A DNA stretch of 64,000 bases from Brevibacillus gelatini (GTDB lineage: Bacteria > Bacillota > Bacilli > Brevibacillales > Brevibacillaceae). Each line of letters starts with the position of its first letter. The first letter of the stretch is position 1. The DNA lies in assembly GCF_003710935.1 (NCBI RefSeq), contig NZ_RHHS01000008.1, positions 84,443 to 148,442 on the forward strand. The letters run 5' to 3'. A program made the position numbers and the translations under genes. Positions 34,283 to 44,092 of this stretch are shown here, in pieces. Under the pieces are notes generated by a model. It saw only the letters and a list, made by a program, of their open reading frames with translations. It ran no database searches and had not been told where the DNA came from.

Positions 34283-36481
34283 TTACCCGAGCTGATGCAC
34301 CTTGTGCCGATCCGATCCGCTCAAAATCGGCGCGAGCAACCGCCCCTCCCGTTCCTGACACGTAAACAGAAAAACCTGATGCTCCTCCGCCAGCCTGGCG
34401 ATGTACGCCAGCGTTCGCTTAAGGCGCTCGTCATCATAGTGGACAAAATGGTCGTCCAAAAACAGCGGCAACGGCTCTGTCCGTTTGCTGACATGCTGCA
34501 GCAAGGCGAGCCGCTGCGCCAGGTAAAGCTGATCCGCCGTCCCTGTGGAGCATTGCTCGTGGCTGACAATCAGGTTGCGTGTCGGCACAAGCAGCCGCAC
34601 CGCAAAGCCATCAGTCGGGTCCAGCCGCACCTCGTGATAGGCTCCCCCTGTAATTTGCGCCATCACCTCAGAAGCTGTGCGGTTCACATCCGGGGAAACG
34701 TCCCGCTTCCATTCGCTCTGGGCGGCAAGCAGCGTATCCCGCGCGAGCTGGAGGGCATCGCGGCGTTGCTGCAGCTGGCGAAGCGCCGTCGCTGCCACCT
34801 CGTACTCATCCCTGGCTTTCGCTACGGACACGCCTTCATATGCAGCCATTTCCCCGTAGGCGCGGGCCATTTTTTCCCGCAGCTCCTGCAGCTCGTCCTC
34901 GATGCGCGACAGCTGTGCCAGACAATCGCTTTCCGCTTCTTCGCGCTGCTGCTTTTGCTGTTTCAGCATCGCCCGCACAGCCTCGCCCCAGCTTGCCGAC
35001 AGCATTTCCTCCCGCTTCGTTTTGGCCAGATCGCTCTCCAGTTGGACAGTTCGCTGCTCCTGTGCGCTTTTTTGCAGCTCTTCCCTTTTTGCCAGAAAAG
35101 CATCCCACTCCCGAACATCCCAGCGGCCGAAAAGCGTCGCCAACTCAGCGTCAATGGCAGCGATCTCCTGTTGCAGCCGCTCGCTTTCCTGCAAATGCTC
35201 GCTGTCGGCAGCAGGTGCAGGCCTGCTCCCTTTTGCCCGCAGCACGAAGATTCCGAGTGCGAACAGCAGCAGGGCAAGGCCAAGGAAGCTTCCGCCAAGT
35301 GCGGGATGCCCTGTCGCCAAGCCGGCTGCGCCCAGGGCGGCAAACAGTCCTGCACCACCCCACAGGCGCGCGGCGCCTTTTTTGCGCTTGGCCAAATTCC
35401 CCTGCCGCTGCGTCCGCGCCTGGCTGCGCGTCCCGGCAGACAACGCCAGTACAGCCAGCTCAGCCAGCCGCACATGATGCTGCTCCCGCGCTTTGCGCAA
35501 CGAAACAGCGTGTGCGTAATCCGCGTCCATCTCAGCCAATACTTGATTCGGCATAGCTTCCTGCACACGGTTTGTCACTGAATCATCCCATGTCATCATC
35601 GAGCTGCGCGCTTTTTCGTGCAGCTCCCGCTCTTCTGCGCTGCCAGCCCGCTCCAGCCACCACTGCCAATCCTGCTCATTGATGGGCGAATAGCTTCTCT
35701 GCCAGCTCTCTTGCCAGAGCTGATCCTGCTTTTGCCACTTCTGTATCTGCGTTCTAAGCCTGGTGCGCCGCTGTTCGAGTCCTTCGCGCTTCTTTTCCCA
35801 TAGCTGGATGGACTCCGTCAGCTGGCGAATCAAGCGCCATGCCTCTTCAGCGTGAGCCAGCTCTTGCTCAGTGCTCGCCAGGCGCGACGCCGCTTTGCCG
35901 AGCAGCGTATTTTCCGCCCGCTCCTTTTTGCCGATGCTCGCCAGTTCCCGCTCCAGCTCGGCCAAAATGTTGTGGACGAGCGGACTCGTCTCTTCTGCAT
36001 TGGCAAAAGAAGGCATGAGATGCTCGGCCGCTTCGAGCGGCTCCCGTCTGATCCAGGTCAAATCCGTGAACAGGCTGCGGGTAAGGCCCAGATGTTTTTC
36101 CAAAAAGTTGCGCTCTTTGCGCCGATCCTCCATGTAAACGTCTGTCAGCTCCGTCCACTCCGGGTCCAGAAACAGACGTGCCTGCTCCCTTTCCTTGGTG
36201 AGCGTCCGATGCAAGCGGTACGTCTTGTCCCCCAACCGGTAGGTGACAATCGTCTCGTATTCCCCCTGATGCCAAGGGCGGTATTTTTCATAGACAGGCA
36301 AATAGCGGGCTGCTTTGACGTAATCGCGCTTCATCCCGTACAATGCCGCGAAAATGGCTTGCAGCAGTGTGGACTTCCCTGCTTCGTTGGGAGCGTAAAA
36401 CAGGTTCAGGCCGGGAGCGAAGCGAAAATCAGCCCCTTGCCATTTTCCAAAGCCCGCAAGCGATAACTCCTCGATCTTCAA
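34283..36481 (-). CDS. yhaN: YhaN, SbcC/Rad50-like ATPase
   Basis: 732 residues. Walker A APNEAGKST (residues 31-39), long coiled coil, then a hydrophobic double segment (GAGLFAALGAAGLA, FLGLALLLFALGIFVL) at about 370-420, more coiled coil, and the ABC signature CSTGTADQLYLAQRLALLQH with LFLDDHFVHYD as Walker B. The membrane segments in the middle of the coil are typical of YhaN and unlike SbcC. It is expected to work with YhaO on DNA ends. The start TTG overlaps the yhaO stop (TTGA). Confidence 0.88.
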   Translation of the reverse strand: MKIEELSLAGFGKWQGADFRFAPGLNLFYAPNEAGKSTLLQAIFAALYGMKRDYVKAARYLPVYEKYRPWHQGEYETIVTYRLGDKTYRLHRTLTKEREQARLFLDPEWTELTDVYMEDRRKERNFLEKHLGLTRSLFTDLTWIRREPLEAAEHLMPSFANAEETSPLVHNILAELERELASIGKKERAENTLLGKAASRLASTEQELAHAEEAWRLIRQLTESIQLWEKKREGLEQRRTRLRTQIQKWQKQDQLWQESWQRSYSPINEQDWQWWLERAGSAEERELHEKARSSMMTWDDSVTNRVQEAMPNQVLAEMDADYAHAVSLRKAREQHHVRLAELAVLALSAGTRSQARTQRQGNLAKRKKGAARLWGGAGLFAALGAAGLATGHPALGGSFLGLALLLFALGIFVLRAKGSRPAPAADSEHLQESERLQQEIAAIDAELATLFGRWDVREWDAFLAKREELQKSAQEQRTVQLESDLAKTKREEMLSASWGEAVRAMLKQQKQQREEAESDCLAQLSRIEDELQELREKMARAYGEMAAYEGVSVAKARDEYEVAATALRQLQQRRDALQLARDTLLAAQSEWKRDVSPDVNRTASEVMAQITGGAYHEVRLDPTDGFAVRLLVPTRNLIVSHEQCSTGTADQLYLAQRLALLQHVSKRTEPLPLFLDDHFVHYDDERLKRTLAYIARLAEEHQVFLFTCQEREGRLLAPILSGSDRHKVHQLG

Positions 36482-37602
36482 CGCATGCTGCCCCCAATCC
36501 TCGCAAGCGCTTCCTGCCTCGCCAGTCTGGCAATTTCCCGCTCTTCGTCATTTTTTGCACTGGCCTCGGCTTCTGCCAGCCGGGCAAGCCATTTTCCCCA
36601 TATGCCGCCTTCTGCCACCAGCTTGTCCGCGTCGATGTCCGGCCACGTCTCGTCTGTAATGGTCAGGAAAAAAAATCGCGAAAAGCGCTGCGCAAGAACC
36701 GGGAGCGCAGGCACGAAATGAGCGGCCCGTTCTCCTGTCAAGGTCACGTAGACCAGATCGCTGGCAGGGATTCCTTCAAGCTGTGCGGTCATCACCTCGA
36801 CCAGTTGTTCTGTCGTTTCCGCTCCTGCGGCATGAATCGTCACTTTGTGAATCTGCCGCTGACAGACGGGCACGGCTTGCAAGGTCAGTCTCCCGCTATC
36901 GTCCAGCTCGCCGTACAACACAGAGCGCACATTCGTTTCCTTGCTCGTCAGCCCTTCCGGCGAGCCCGGATAGGCGGCAAGCGGCTGCTTTTTTTGCGGA
37001 TGCACGAATTGCTCCGGCTTGTGAATATGGCCGAGTGCCACGTAATCCATCTCCACCTGCACCAGCTCCTGCAGCGTGACCGGAGCGTACGGCTGGTGTT
37101 CGTCCCCTGTCCTGTTCACGACACTGGCATGCAGGATCATCAGGTGATGCCGATAGCCGTCCAGCTTGCCTGGAAAAGAGGCGAGCGGCGACTCATAGAC
37201 GTGCGGCTGCCCAAATCCCCAGCCGTAGATCACACAAGACTTTTCCGGAAACTCAAACGCCCCCCACTCGGGAGTGAACCAGTACACATTGCTCGGCCAA
37301 TCCAGTGTTTGGTAAAACGAATCCGGGCGCCATGGATCGTGATTTCCCGGGGCAATGCAGACCGGGATCGGGGCGATGCTTGCAAACAGGTCGCGCAAAA
37401 ACAGCGCTGTGGAGCGCCGTCCCCCGTGATATTCCAGCAAATCTCCGGCGATCAGCCAAAAGTCTGCCTGCCTTTCCACGACCAGATCGCGAATCGTTTG
37501 CAGCGTGCGGCGAAAATCATCCTGCCGCAGCTCGTAATGATCCGCCAGCATATGCAAAGGCGCGTCCAGATGAACGTCCGCCGTATGAATGAATGACAAC
37601 AC
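36478..37602 (-). CDS. yhaO: YhaO, Mre11/SbcD-like metallophosphoesterase
   Basis: 374 residues. Phosphoesterase motifs in order: FIHTADVHLDAPL, LIAGDLLEY, IAPGNHDPW, MILHAS and VALGHIHKP. Predicted Mn-dependent DNA exonuclease that pairs with YhaN. The start is a GTG at 37602, 11 bases behind AAGGAG; an ATG at 37623 sits inside that site. A frame running on to 37935 has no support. Confidence 0.88.
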   Translation of the reverse strand: MLSFIHTADVHLDAPLHMLADHYELRQDDFRRTLQTIRDLVVERQADFWLIAGDLLEYHGGRRSTALFLRDLFASIAPIPVCIAPGNHDPWRPDSFYQTLDWPSNVYWFTPEWGAFEFPEKSCVIYGWGFGQPHVYESPLASFPGKLDGYRHHLMILHASVVNRTGDEHQPYAPVTLQELVQVEMDYVALGHIHKPEQFVHPQKKQPLAAYPGSPEGLTSKETNVRSVLYGELDDSGRLTLQAVPVCQRQIHKVTIHAAGAETTEQLVEVMTAQLEGIPASDLVYVTLTGERAAHFVPALPVLAQRFSRFFFLTITDETWPDIDADKLVAEGGIWGKWLARLAEAEASAKNDEEREIARLARQEALARIGGSMR

Positions 37603-37750
37603 GAAGCGCTCAACTCCTTGCATGACCAACCAAATCGGCAAAATGGTGTGCGAACATACTTTCCCTATATGATACCGGGGAAATGACTGGTTGAAAAGGA
37701 GTGTTTCGCAGGGGCGCTCGCTTGCAGCAAGCGCTGTCGCGGAAAAAACA

Positions 37751-37787
37751 AAAAACTTCCGTCGACATTCCTTCGGCGGAAGTTTTT
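37751..37787 (-). terminator. Terminator after the DJ-1/PfpI gene
   Basis: AAAAACTTCCG/CGGAAGTTTTT stem followed by T-rich sequence on the minus strand. Confidence 0.8.
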
Positions 37788-37799
37788 CGTTATCCATGA

Positions 37800-38351
37800 C
37801 TAGCGCAGCAGACGTAAGAATTCGCGCATGAAGCCGGGCAAATCCGGCCACGCATGACCAGACACCAGGTTGCCGTCTACGTGAAGTGTTTCTTTTTCGT
37901 AAATCGCACCCATCGCTTCCACATCCGGTCTGCACGCCTGATAAGCAGTCAGCTTGCGGCCGGCGAGATGCTCGGGCACAATCGCCAGCACCTGGGAGCC
38001 GTGGCAGATTGCCGCAACAGGCTTGTTTGTCTCGAAAAAGTGCGCCACGATCGGCTTTAGGCTTTCGTGGAGCCGAATGTATTCAGGCGCTCTTCCGCCG
38101 GGAATAATCAACGCATCAAATGCTTCCGGATTGATGTCGGAAAACGCGGCGTGCGCAGGCAACTGATAAGCAGGCTTTTCCGTGTACGTCTCACTGTGTG
38201 CTTCAAAGTCATGGCATACGGTGTGCAGAGTCTTCACGCTGGGCGCAGCAATCACGGCTTCGTAGCCTTCCTCCAGCAAACGGTAATACGGATAGAACAC
38301 CTCCAGGGCTTCTACGGCGTCCCCTGTCACGATCAACACTTTTTTGCTCAT
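37800..38351 (-). CDS. DJ-1/PfpI family protein
   Basis: 183 residues. Nucleophile cysteine in VAAICHGSQVLA (about residue 105), the conserved Glu in GDAVEALEV and the GGRAPEYIR loop. Family members act as deglycases, chaperones or proteases; the role here is unknown. ATG at 38351 follows GGAGGAGG. It has its own terminator. Confidence 0.85.
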   Translation of the reverse strand: MSKKVLIVTGDAVEALEVFYPYYRLLEEGYEAVIAAPSVKTLHTVCHDFEAHSETYTEKPAYQLPAHAAFSDINPEAFDALIIPGGRAPEYIRLHESLKPIVAHFFETNKPVAAICHGSQVLAIVPEHLAGRKLTAYQACRPDVEAMGAIYEKETLHVDGNLVSGHAWPDLPGFMREFLRLLR

Positions 38352-38570
38352 CACACAGCCTCCTCCATACGGGTTTGGTTGGATCATCCATTTTTCCATT
38401 TCTTTGCAGGAACGTCTCACTCCTGCTTTCTCGCCTATTTTTTTACAGAGCTTTAACAGACAGCCGTCCCGGATGCGGTGCGCTACGCCCGCTTCCAAAA
38501 AGTATCGTGGATAATCCAGAGAGACTGGCAGAAACTACAACGGAAACTACCCGGGCTGGAGGGAGACGGC

Positions 38571-39581
38571 ATGCGAGTTTTCCGCCTCATCATTCAGATC
38601 AGCTTGTGCGTGGCCACTGTCATTTTGCCGCTGGATGCAGCCTTTGCCAAAGGCTCCTCTGCCAACAGCCATGCAGACCCTCTCCTGCAGGAGCGGCTAC
38701 AGCTTTTTTTGCGAATGGAGTCTTTGTACGGCATTCCCTGGAACTATTTGGCGGCTATCGATCAGTATGAGCGCACGATGAAAATACGCAAAAAGCAAAC
38801 CGACAACCAGGCATCTTCCTCGCGGCTGACTGCCGTGGACATCCCGAGTGATCGCTGGGCAGGCAGCATGAACCCTGACCCGGATGACACCAATCCGGTA
38901 TCGATCCAGTTTTTCGGCGGGATGGGCATGGACGGCGACGGGGATGGGCTTGCCGACCGCAACAACGATATGGATGCACTTACTTCCCTTATTCATTACC
39001 TGGCGCAGTACGGTTTTTCCCAGGAGGATTGGCAAATCGGAGTCTGGTCTTACTACCAGCGGGATCGCTCGGTGAAAACGATCCGGCAATTCGCGCAGGT
39101 GTATGAAAAATACCAGCATTTGCAACTGGACGAGCGTCATTTTCCCATCCCGGCGAGGTACGACTACAGCTACCGCAGCACCTGGGGAGACGCGCGCGGC
39201 TGGGGAGGGCGGCGGATTCACGAAGGCACCGACATTTTCGCCCGACACGGGACGCCCGTGCTCTCCACAGCTTACGGAGTGATCGAGGTCATCGGCTGGA
39301 ACCGCTATGGCGGCTGGCGGATCGGCATGCGCGACATGGGCAATGTGTATCATTACTTCGCCCACCTGTCGTCGTTCAAAAAGGGACTGAAGCCCGGCGA
39401 CATCGTGGAGCCGGGGCAAGTGATCGGATACGTCGGCAGCTCCGGCTACGGCAAGCCTGGCACCGCCGGAAAATTCCCGCCCCACCTGCACTACGGCATG
39501 TATCGGGAGACTGGGGGAGCCGACTGGGCTTTCGACCCTTACCCGTATCTAAAGCGCTGGGAACGACAAAGGAAGCGGTAG
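38571..39581 (+). CDS. yunA: M23 (LytM) peptidoglycan endopeptidase YunA
   Basis: 336 residues. Signal peptide MRVFRLIIQISLCVATVILP with cleavage after AFA. An N-terminal domain (GIPWNYLAAIDQYERT, QFFGGMGMDGDGDG with a calcium-like loop) resembles lytic transglycosylase folds; the C-terminal LytM domain has RIHEGTDIFARHG (His-x3-Asp) and PPHLHYGMY (His-x-His), the zinc ligands. ATG at 38571 has GGAGGGAG. Next to lipA as in B. subtilis, with yhaO/yhaN and PfpI inserted here. Confidence 0.88.
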   Translation: MRVFRLIIQISLCVATVILPLDAAFAKGSSANSHADPLLQERLQLFLRMESLYGIPWNYLAAIDQYERTMKIRKKQTDNQASSSRLTAVDIPSDRWAGSMNPDPDDTNPVSIQFFGGMGMDGDGDGLADRNNDMDALTSLIHYLAQYGFSQEDWQIGVWSYYQRDRSVKTIRQFAQVYEKYQHLQLDERHFPIPARYDYSYRSTWGDARGWGGRRIHEGTDIFARHGTPVLSTAYGVIEVIGWNRYGGWRIGMRDMGNVYHYFAHLSSFKKGLKPGDIVEPGQVIGYVGSSGYGKPGTAGKFPPHLHYGMYRETGGADWAFDPYPYLKRWERQRKR

Positions 39582-39593
39582 CACAGCCGCTTC
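39572..39593 (+). terminator. Terminator of yunA
   Basis: GAAGCGG/CCGCTTC stem overlapping the stop codon, then T7. Confidence 0.8.
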
Positions 39594-39615
39594 TTTTTTT
39601 GTGCCCATTCGGGCG

Positions 39616-39645
39616 TTGACAGGAGCAAGGCTTGCGCACTACAAT
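39616..39645 (+). promoter_or_regulatory. Promoter of the TetR-ALDH operon
   Basis: TTGACA (39616-39621) and TACAAT (39640-39645) with an 18-base spacer. Confidence 0.7.
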
Positions 39646-39657
39646 CAAGGCAAAAAA

Positions 39658-39673
39658 TTGGACAATCGTCCAA
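39658..39673 (+). promoter_or_regulatory. Palindromic operator for the TetR regulator
   Basis: TTGGACAATCGTCCAA is an inverted repeat (TTGGAC, 4 bases, GTCCAA) just behind the expected transcription start, so bound repressor would block the operon. Autoregulation is inferred from this position. Confidence 0.65.
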
Positions 39674-39689
39674 AAAAGAGGTGCACAGC

Positions 39690-40340
39690 ATGACTCCCCC
39701 TTCGAAAAGCCAGGCGAAAGCCGAAGCGAAGCGGGCCTTTTTGATCGAGCAGGCGACGATCTGCCTCGCGGAAAAAGGCTATGCCCACGTCTCCTTGCGC
39801 GATATCGCCAAGGAATCCGGCGTCTCGCTCGGCATTCTGCACTATTATTTTGCCAGCAAGGAAGAATTGCTGCTCGAAGTGATCGCCAGCTACAAGGAAC
39901 GCTTCATCGCCGAGCTGGAGCGCGAAGTGGTTGCCGCTCCCCTGGACAACTTTTTCCCGGCTCTCGCTGCCGTTCTCGGCCGCAGCCTGCTGGAAGACCG
40001 CAAGCTGCATCGGCTCTGGTACGATTTGCAGGCGCAGGCGCTGTACACCCCTGTCTTTTTGGAGCAGGTGCACCACACGCGAAACCGGCTGCACGACCTG
40101 ATTGCCCGCATGCTCAAGCGGCTGCAGACGGAGCGTGGAGCCGCGCTTGCCGTGGACGTGAGCGCGGCAAGCTCGATCCTCTATTCCGTGATCGACGGCA
40201 TGATCTTGCAATGCTTGCTGGACGAATCCCGGACGGCCGCAGAAGCGATCAGCCGCTTTCAGCTTGCTCTCCACCATGTTCTCGAGTCGCTTTTTTCTTC
40301 TGGTTCACCTGCCACCCATCCTGTCGAACGAGGTGATTGA
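39690..40340 (+). CDS. TetR-family transcriptional regulator
   Basis: 216 residues. N-terminal TetR helix-turn-helix (LIEQATICLAEKGYAHVSLR then DIAKESGVSLGILHYYFASK) and a helical ligand domain. ATG at 39690 has AGAGGTG at 6 bases. It is followed 2 bases after its stop by an aldehyde dehydrogenase gene, whose expression it presumably controls through the palindrome at 39658. The inducer is unknown, perhaps an aldehyde or fatty compound. Confidence 0.88.
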   Translation: MTPPSKSQAKAEAKRAFLIEQATICLAEKGYAHVSLRDIAKESGVSLGILHYYFASKEELLLEVIASYKERFIAELEREVVAAPLDNFFPALAAVLGRSLLEDRKLHRLWYDLQAQALYTPVFLEQVHHTRNRLHDLIARMLKRLQTERGAALAVDVSAASSILYSVIDGMILQCLLDESRTAAEAISRFQLALHHVLESLFSSGSPATHPVERGD

Positions 40341-40342
40341 TA

Positions 40343-41872
40343 ATGTCCGTACTCCCTCTGCGCAATCCGGCCACTGGCGAGACATTCGGCTCCGTGACTG
40401 AAGCCAGTCCCGCCCAGGTAGACGCGGCAGTCGCCAAAGCCCGGCTCGCCTTTGAAGCGTGGTCCGCTACCTCCCTGTCCGAACGGCTGCGCTACTTGAC
40501 GCGCCTGCGCCACTATCTCGTCGAGCACGGCGAAGAACTGGCGGAAAAAATCAGCCAGGCCACCGGAAAAGTGACCATCGAAGCGTACATGACCGAAATT
40601 TTTGTCACTGCCGATACGATCCGCTTTTACGAGAAGCACGCGCCGCAAATGCTGGCTGCCCAGCCCGTGCCGACCCCGCTCGTGCTCTGGCCGAAAAAAT
40701 CGTACATTCACTACAAGCCGATGGGGGTAATCGCGGTCATTTCGCCGTGGAACTATCCGTTTCAACTGGCGATCATCCCGATGCTGTCCGCGCTTGTCGC
40801 GGGAAATACGGTCATTCTCAAACCGTCCGAAGTCACCCCTTCTACTGGCCTGCTCATCGAAGAGCTGTTTGCCGTTGCCGGGCTGCCGGAAGGAGTCGTC
40901 ACCGTCCTGCACGGGGGACGCGAGGTCGGCAGTCGGCTGGTGGCGGCCCGCCCGGACAAAATCTTTTTTACAGGCTCGGCCGCCACAGGCAAAAAAATTA
41001 TGGCCGCAGCAGCGGAGCATCTGATTCCGGTCTCGCTGGAGCTGGGCGGAAAAGACCCGATGATCGTCTTCGAAGACGCGAATCTGGAGAGGGCGGCAAA
41101 CGGAGCGATCTGGGGCGCTTTTACGAACTCCGGCCAGGTGTGCATGTCCGTTGAGCGGCTGTACGTGCACGAGCGTGTGTACCCCGAGTTTTTGCGGTTG
41201 GTCACGGAAAAAACGAAAGCGCTGCGCCAACGGTTTCCCGCTCAGGCGGAAGTCGGCTCGATGACTTCGCGTGAGCAGCTCGGCATCGTCCGGGCGCATA
41301 TCGAGGAAGCGCTCGCCGCCGGAGCCAAAGCCGTCACAGGCGGGCTGCCGCAAACCGACAGCATGTTCATCCCCCCGACCATCCTGACAGACGTCACGCC
41401 GGACATGAAGATCATGCGGGAAGAAACATTCGGCCCTGTCCTGCCGATCATGACGTTTTCCGACGAGGCAGAAGCTATCCGCCTGGCAAACGAGTCGCCC
41501 TACGGCCTGAATGCGTCTGTCTGGTCGTCTGACAAACAAAGAGCGCAGCGCGTAGCAGAAAAGCTGTTGAGCGGCAACGTGTGCATTAACGACGTCATCA
41601 TCAGCTACGCCAATCCGCACCTCCCGTTCGGCGGGGTCAAAGAGAGCGGCATCGGCCGCTACCGCGGGCCAGCCGGGCTGCAAGCGTTCACGCACAGCAT
41701 CTCGGTCATTCACGACCCCGGCTCGAAAAAACGCGAGTTCAACTGGTACCCGTACACAGAAGACCAGCAGTTGATGTTCAGCGGCTTGACCCGTTTTCTG
41801 TACGGAAAGCGGCCAAAATGGGACCGCCCGACGCTGAAAGCGATCTGGCGGGAGCTGAAACGGTTGCGATAA
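40343..41872 (+). CDS. Aldehyde dehydrogenase family protein
   Basis: 509 residues, NAD(P)-dependent oxidation of aldehydes. The catalytic Cys is in NSGQVCMSVERL (about residue 269) and the Glu in SLELGGKDPMIV (about 235); SPWNYPFQ and FTGSAATGKKI are cofactor contacts. A C-terminal extension of about 45 residues (REFNWYPYTEDQQLMFSGL onward) goes beyond the core. Substrate not assignable. GAGGTGA lies at the end of the TetR gene, so translation is coupled. Confidence 0.85.
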   Translation: MSVLPLRNPATGETFGSVTEASPAQVDAAVAKARLAFEAWSATSLSERLRYLTRLRHYLVEHGEELAEKISQATGKVTIEAYMTEIFVTADTIRFYEKHAPQMLAAQPVPTPLVLWPKKSYIHYKPMGVIAVISPWNYPFQLAIIPMLSALVAGNTVILKPSEVTPSTGLLIEELFAVAGLPEGVVTVLHGGREVGSRLVAARPDKIFFTGSAATGKKIMAAAAEHLIPVSLELGGKDPMIVFEDANLERAANGAIWGAFTNSGQVCMSVERLYVHERVYPEFLRLVTEKTKALRQRFPAQAEVGSMTSREQLGIVRAHIEEALAAGAKAVTGGLPQTDSMFIPPTILTDVTPDMKIMREETFGPVLPIMTFSDEAEAIRLANESPYGLNASVWSSDKQRAQRVAEKLLSGNVCINDVIISYANPHLPFGGVKESGIGRYRGPAGLQAFTHSISVIHDPGSKKREFNWYPYTEDQQLMFSGLTRFLYGKRPKWDRPTLKAIWRELKRLR

Positions 41873-41887
41873 CGCGAGCGGCCACGC

Positions 41888-43006
41888 TTACTTGATCGTG
41901 CCGTAGCCGAGTATATCGAGCTTGACCTTGATGTTGAATCCGGCCTGCTGATAGAGCGCGAGCCCTTTTTCCCGCGTCCATTTTCCGTAGTATTTCTGGC
42001 GCAGGCTCTCTTCGATTCCGGCCGGATCAACGCCCTCTTGTTGAAATTTTTTCAGCATCACAGCGGTCTCCCGTTTAATCAGCGCTTCCATCTGCTTCAC
42101 GAGCTTTTCCATTTGCGGTCGTTTGTCCAAATTTTTCTTGCCATCGTAGCCTACCACCACTCCCCGCAGTTCGAGGTTGATGTCAATGACGGGCTTTTTC
42201 TGGTTGCCGTTGCTCCGCACTTTTGACTTGGACCAGACAAAATCGAAAATGATCTCTTCCAGACGCTCGCCTTCGTTCGTCTGCTCCGTCAGCTCAAACT
42301 TGACGCGGGGAAGCCGCTTTTGTCCGAGCAAGCATTGCACCAGCTTGCCTTCGCGCTGCGAGTAGAAGCCGATCAGCTTGTCTTTGCGCAGCAGAGCGAC
42401 TTTGGCGATCTGAATGTTTCCGTTTTGCTTGATTAAATAGGGCAAGTTCGGATCGCCCGTCTTGCTGGTCATCATGAACACAAAGTCGTGGATCGTAGAA
42501 AAAGACGAAAAAGCCGTTTCCACCCGCGGACGCAGCAAATCGTTCAAATACGTGTTCACTTCCGGCTTGTTTCGGTACTCGCCCCTGATGATATCTTCCG
42601 CTTTGCCTTTGACAATTGCGATGAATACGTTCTCGCCCACAATCGGATTCCGGTACAGGTCGAGCACGACTTTGCCGATGCCGACTTTGCGCACCAGCTC
42701 CTCGCTGAACAAAATGACGCGAAGCTGTGACAGCGTCATCGTCCGTTCGGATTTTGTGGCAAGCTTCAACATCGCTTCGCTCGTCATGGAAGCTTTGGTC
42801 GAGTAAACTTGTGTCGATTCCTTTCCTCTGGCGGGAACGGGGATGGCGACAACGACGTTCATTTGCTTGTCGTCGATGTAGTCAAAGCCCATGACGCCGA
42901 TCATCGCCATGTCTTCGAGGGCTGGCCGCTCGAACTCTCCCGTGCATCCGGCAAGCGCCAGGGAAAAAACCGTCGATATCAAATACCAGCAGATCCACCT
43001 CATCAT
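41888..43006 (-). CDS. Ger(x)C-family spore germination lipoprotein
   Basis: 372 residues, the C subunit of a germinant receptor. Signal peptide with lipobox LALAGC (residue 19 or so) followed by GerAC features (ALEDMAMIGVMGFDYIDD, MTLSQLRVILFSEEL, DLYRNPIVGENVFIAIVKG). ATG at 43006 overlaps the upstream gerB-type stop by 4 bases. Third gene of a gerA-type operon; the germinant is not predictable. Confidence 0.9.
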   Translation of the reverse strand: MMRWICWYLISTVFSLALAGCTGEFERPALEDMAMIGVMGFDYIDDKQMNVVVAIPVPARGKESTQVYSTKASMTSEAMLKLATKSERTMTLSQLRVILFSEELVRKVGIGKVVLDLYRNPIVGENVFIAIVKGKAEDIIRGEYRNKPEVNTYLNDLLRPRVETAFSSFSTIHDFVFMMTSKTGDPNLPYLIKQNGNIQIAKVALLRKDKLIGFYSQREGKLVQCLLGQKRLPRVKFELTEQTNEGERLEEIIFDFVWSKSKVRSNGNQKKPVIDINLELRGVVVGYDGKKNLDKRPQMEKLVKQMEALIKRETAVMLKKFQQEGVDPAGIEESLRQKYYGKWTREKGLALYQQAGFNIKVKLDILGYGTIK

Positions 43007-44088
43007 GCTCCCTCTCCCCTTCCCGAACGCAGGGCGTGCAGCAGCAATAAAAAGATCGGCCACAAAATCAAGCCATACCCCAAATAAACGGTCACATAGT
43101 CATAAATGAACCGTTGGTCTTCCACCGCAAGCGGGCCGCGAATCATGTAGTAGGAGATCGCCGTCGGCAACAGAAGATGCCAGAGCCGCTGTTTTCTTGC
43201 CATGTCTTCTATCCCCGTGCGAGCCATCCACAAATACGTCGTGGACGTGCTGAGAATGAGAAACACCCACAAGCCGATGCCGAGATTTTCGATCCGCTCC
43301 ATGAAAGACAGCTCCACCGCCTTGAACAGATTCAGGATCGGATAGACGAGATTCGCCATCTGCCATTCGGAAAAGTAGGCCACACTCGTAATCAGCACCA
43401 ACACGTAAAACAAAACCACTGACCATACGCCGATCAGCACGTGCTTCAACGCCTTTTTCTTTTCGACAATAAACGGATAGTAAATCAGCAGCACCTCATA
43501 TCCGAGCATGCTCCCGAACGATTGGTTGAGCGCGTCCAGCACGCTGGCCAGATCCGTATTGAACAGCGGAAAGATGTGCGTGATTCCCCCTTCCTGAAAG
43601 CCGTATTGCAGCAGCAAGAGCATCCAGCCCGTAAAGAACAGCGCCAGCAGGCAAAACCTGGCGACCAGCTTGATTCCGCCGTTGGTAATGTAAAACATCA
43701 CGAGCGTCAGGCCGAGCAGCGGCACGGTGATCGTCTGGTTGTTCAGCATCGACGTCTGCAAAAGCCGCACATAGCCTTCGTTCGCGGTAGAGGCGTTCAA
43801 GATGGCGTAGACAATCACCACGACGTTGATCCCTCTGCCCAGCCACTTGCCGAGCAGCTTTTCATGAATCCGAAAAAGCGTGTCCTCCGGGTAGCGCCTG
43901 CACAAAGCGATCATCGGAAAAATCGTGAGCGTGACGATCAGCCCCATCAAAATCGGCGACCACCACAGGTTGTATCCCATTTTGCTGGCATAATGGGCAA
44001 GGGACAGCAAATTGACCCCCACCATCGTATTGATTACCAGTCCTACAACAAGAACCGGACGCAGGCTGTGAATCTTTCCTCTGTCCAT
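43003..44088 (-). CDS. GerAB/ArcD/ProY-type germination permease
   Basis: 361 residues with about ten membrane helices (VLVVGLVINTMVGVNLLSLA at the start), an APC-type transporter fold that binds the germinant in the inner spore membrane. The start ATG has GAGGAG, located in the end of the A gene. Second gene of the operon. Confidence 0.9.
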   Translation of the reverse strand: MDRGKIHSLRPVLVVGLVINTMVGVNLLSLAHYASKMGYNLWWSPILMGLIVTLTIFPMIALCRRYPEDTLFRIHEKLLGKWLGRGINVVVIVYAILNASTANEGYVRLLQTSMLNNQTITVPLLGLTLVMFYITNGGIKLVARFCLLALFFTGWMLLLLQYGFQEGGITHIFPLFNTDLASVLDALNQSFGSMLGYEVLLIYYPFIVEKKKALKHVLIGVWSVVLFYVLVLITSVAYFSEWQMANLVYPILNLFKAVELSFMERIENLGIGLWVFLILSTSTTYLWMARTGIEDMARKQRLWHLLLPTAISYYMIRGPLAVEDQRFIYDYVTVYLGYGLILWPIFLLLLHALRSGRGEGA

Positions 44089-44092
44089 CTAT

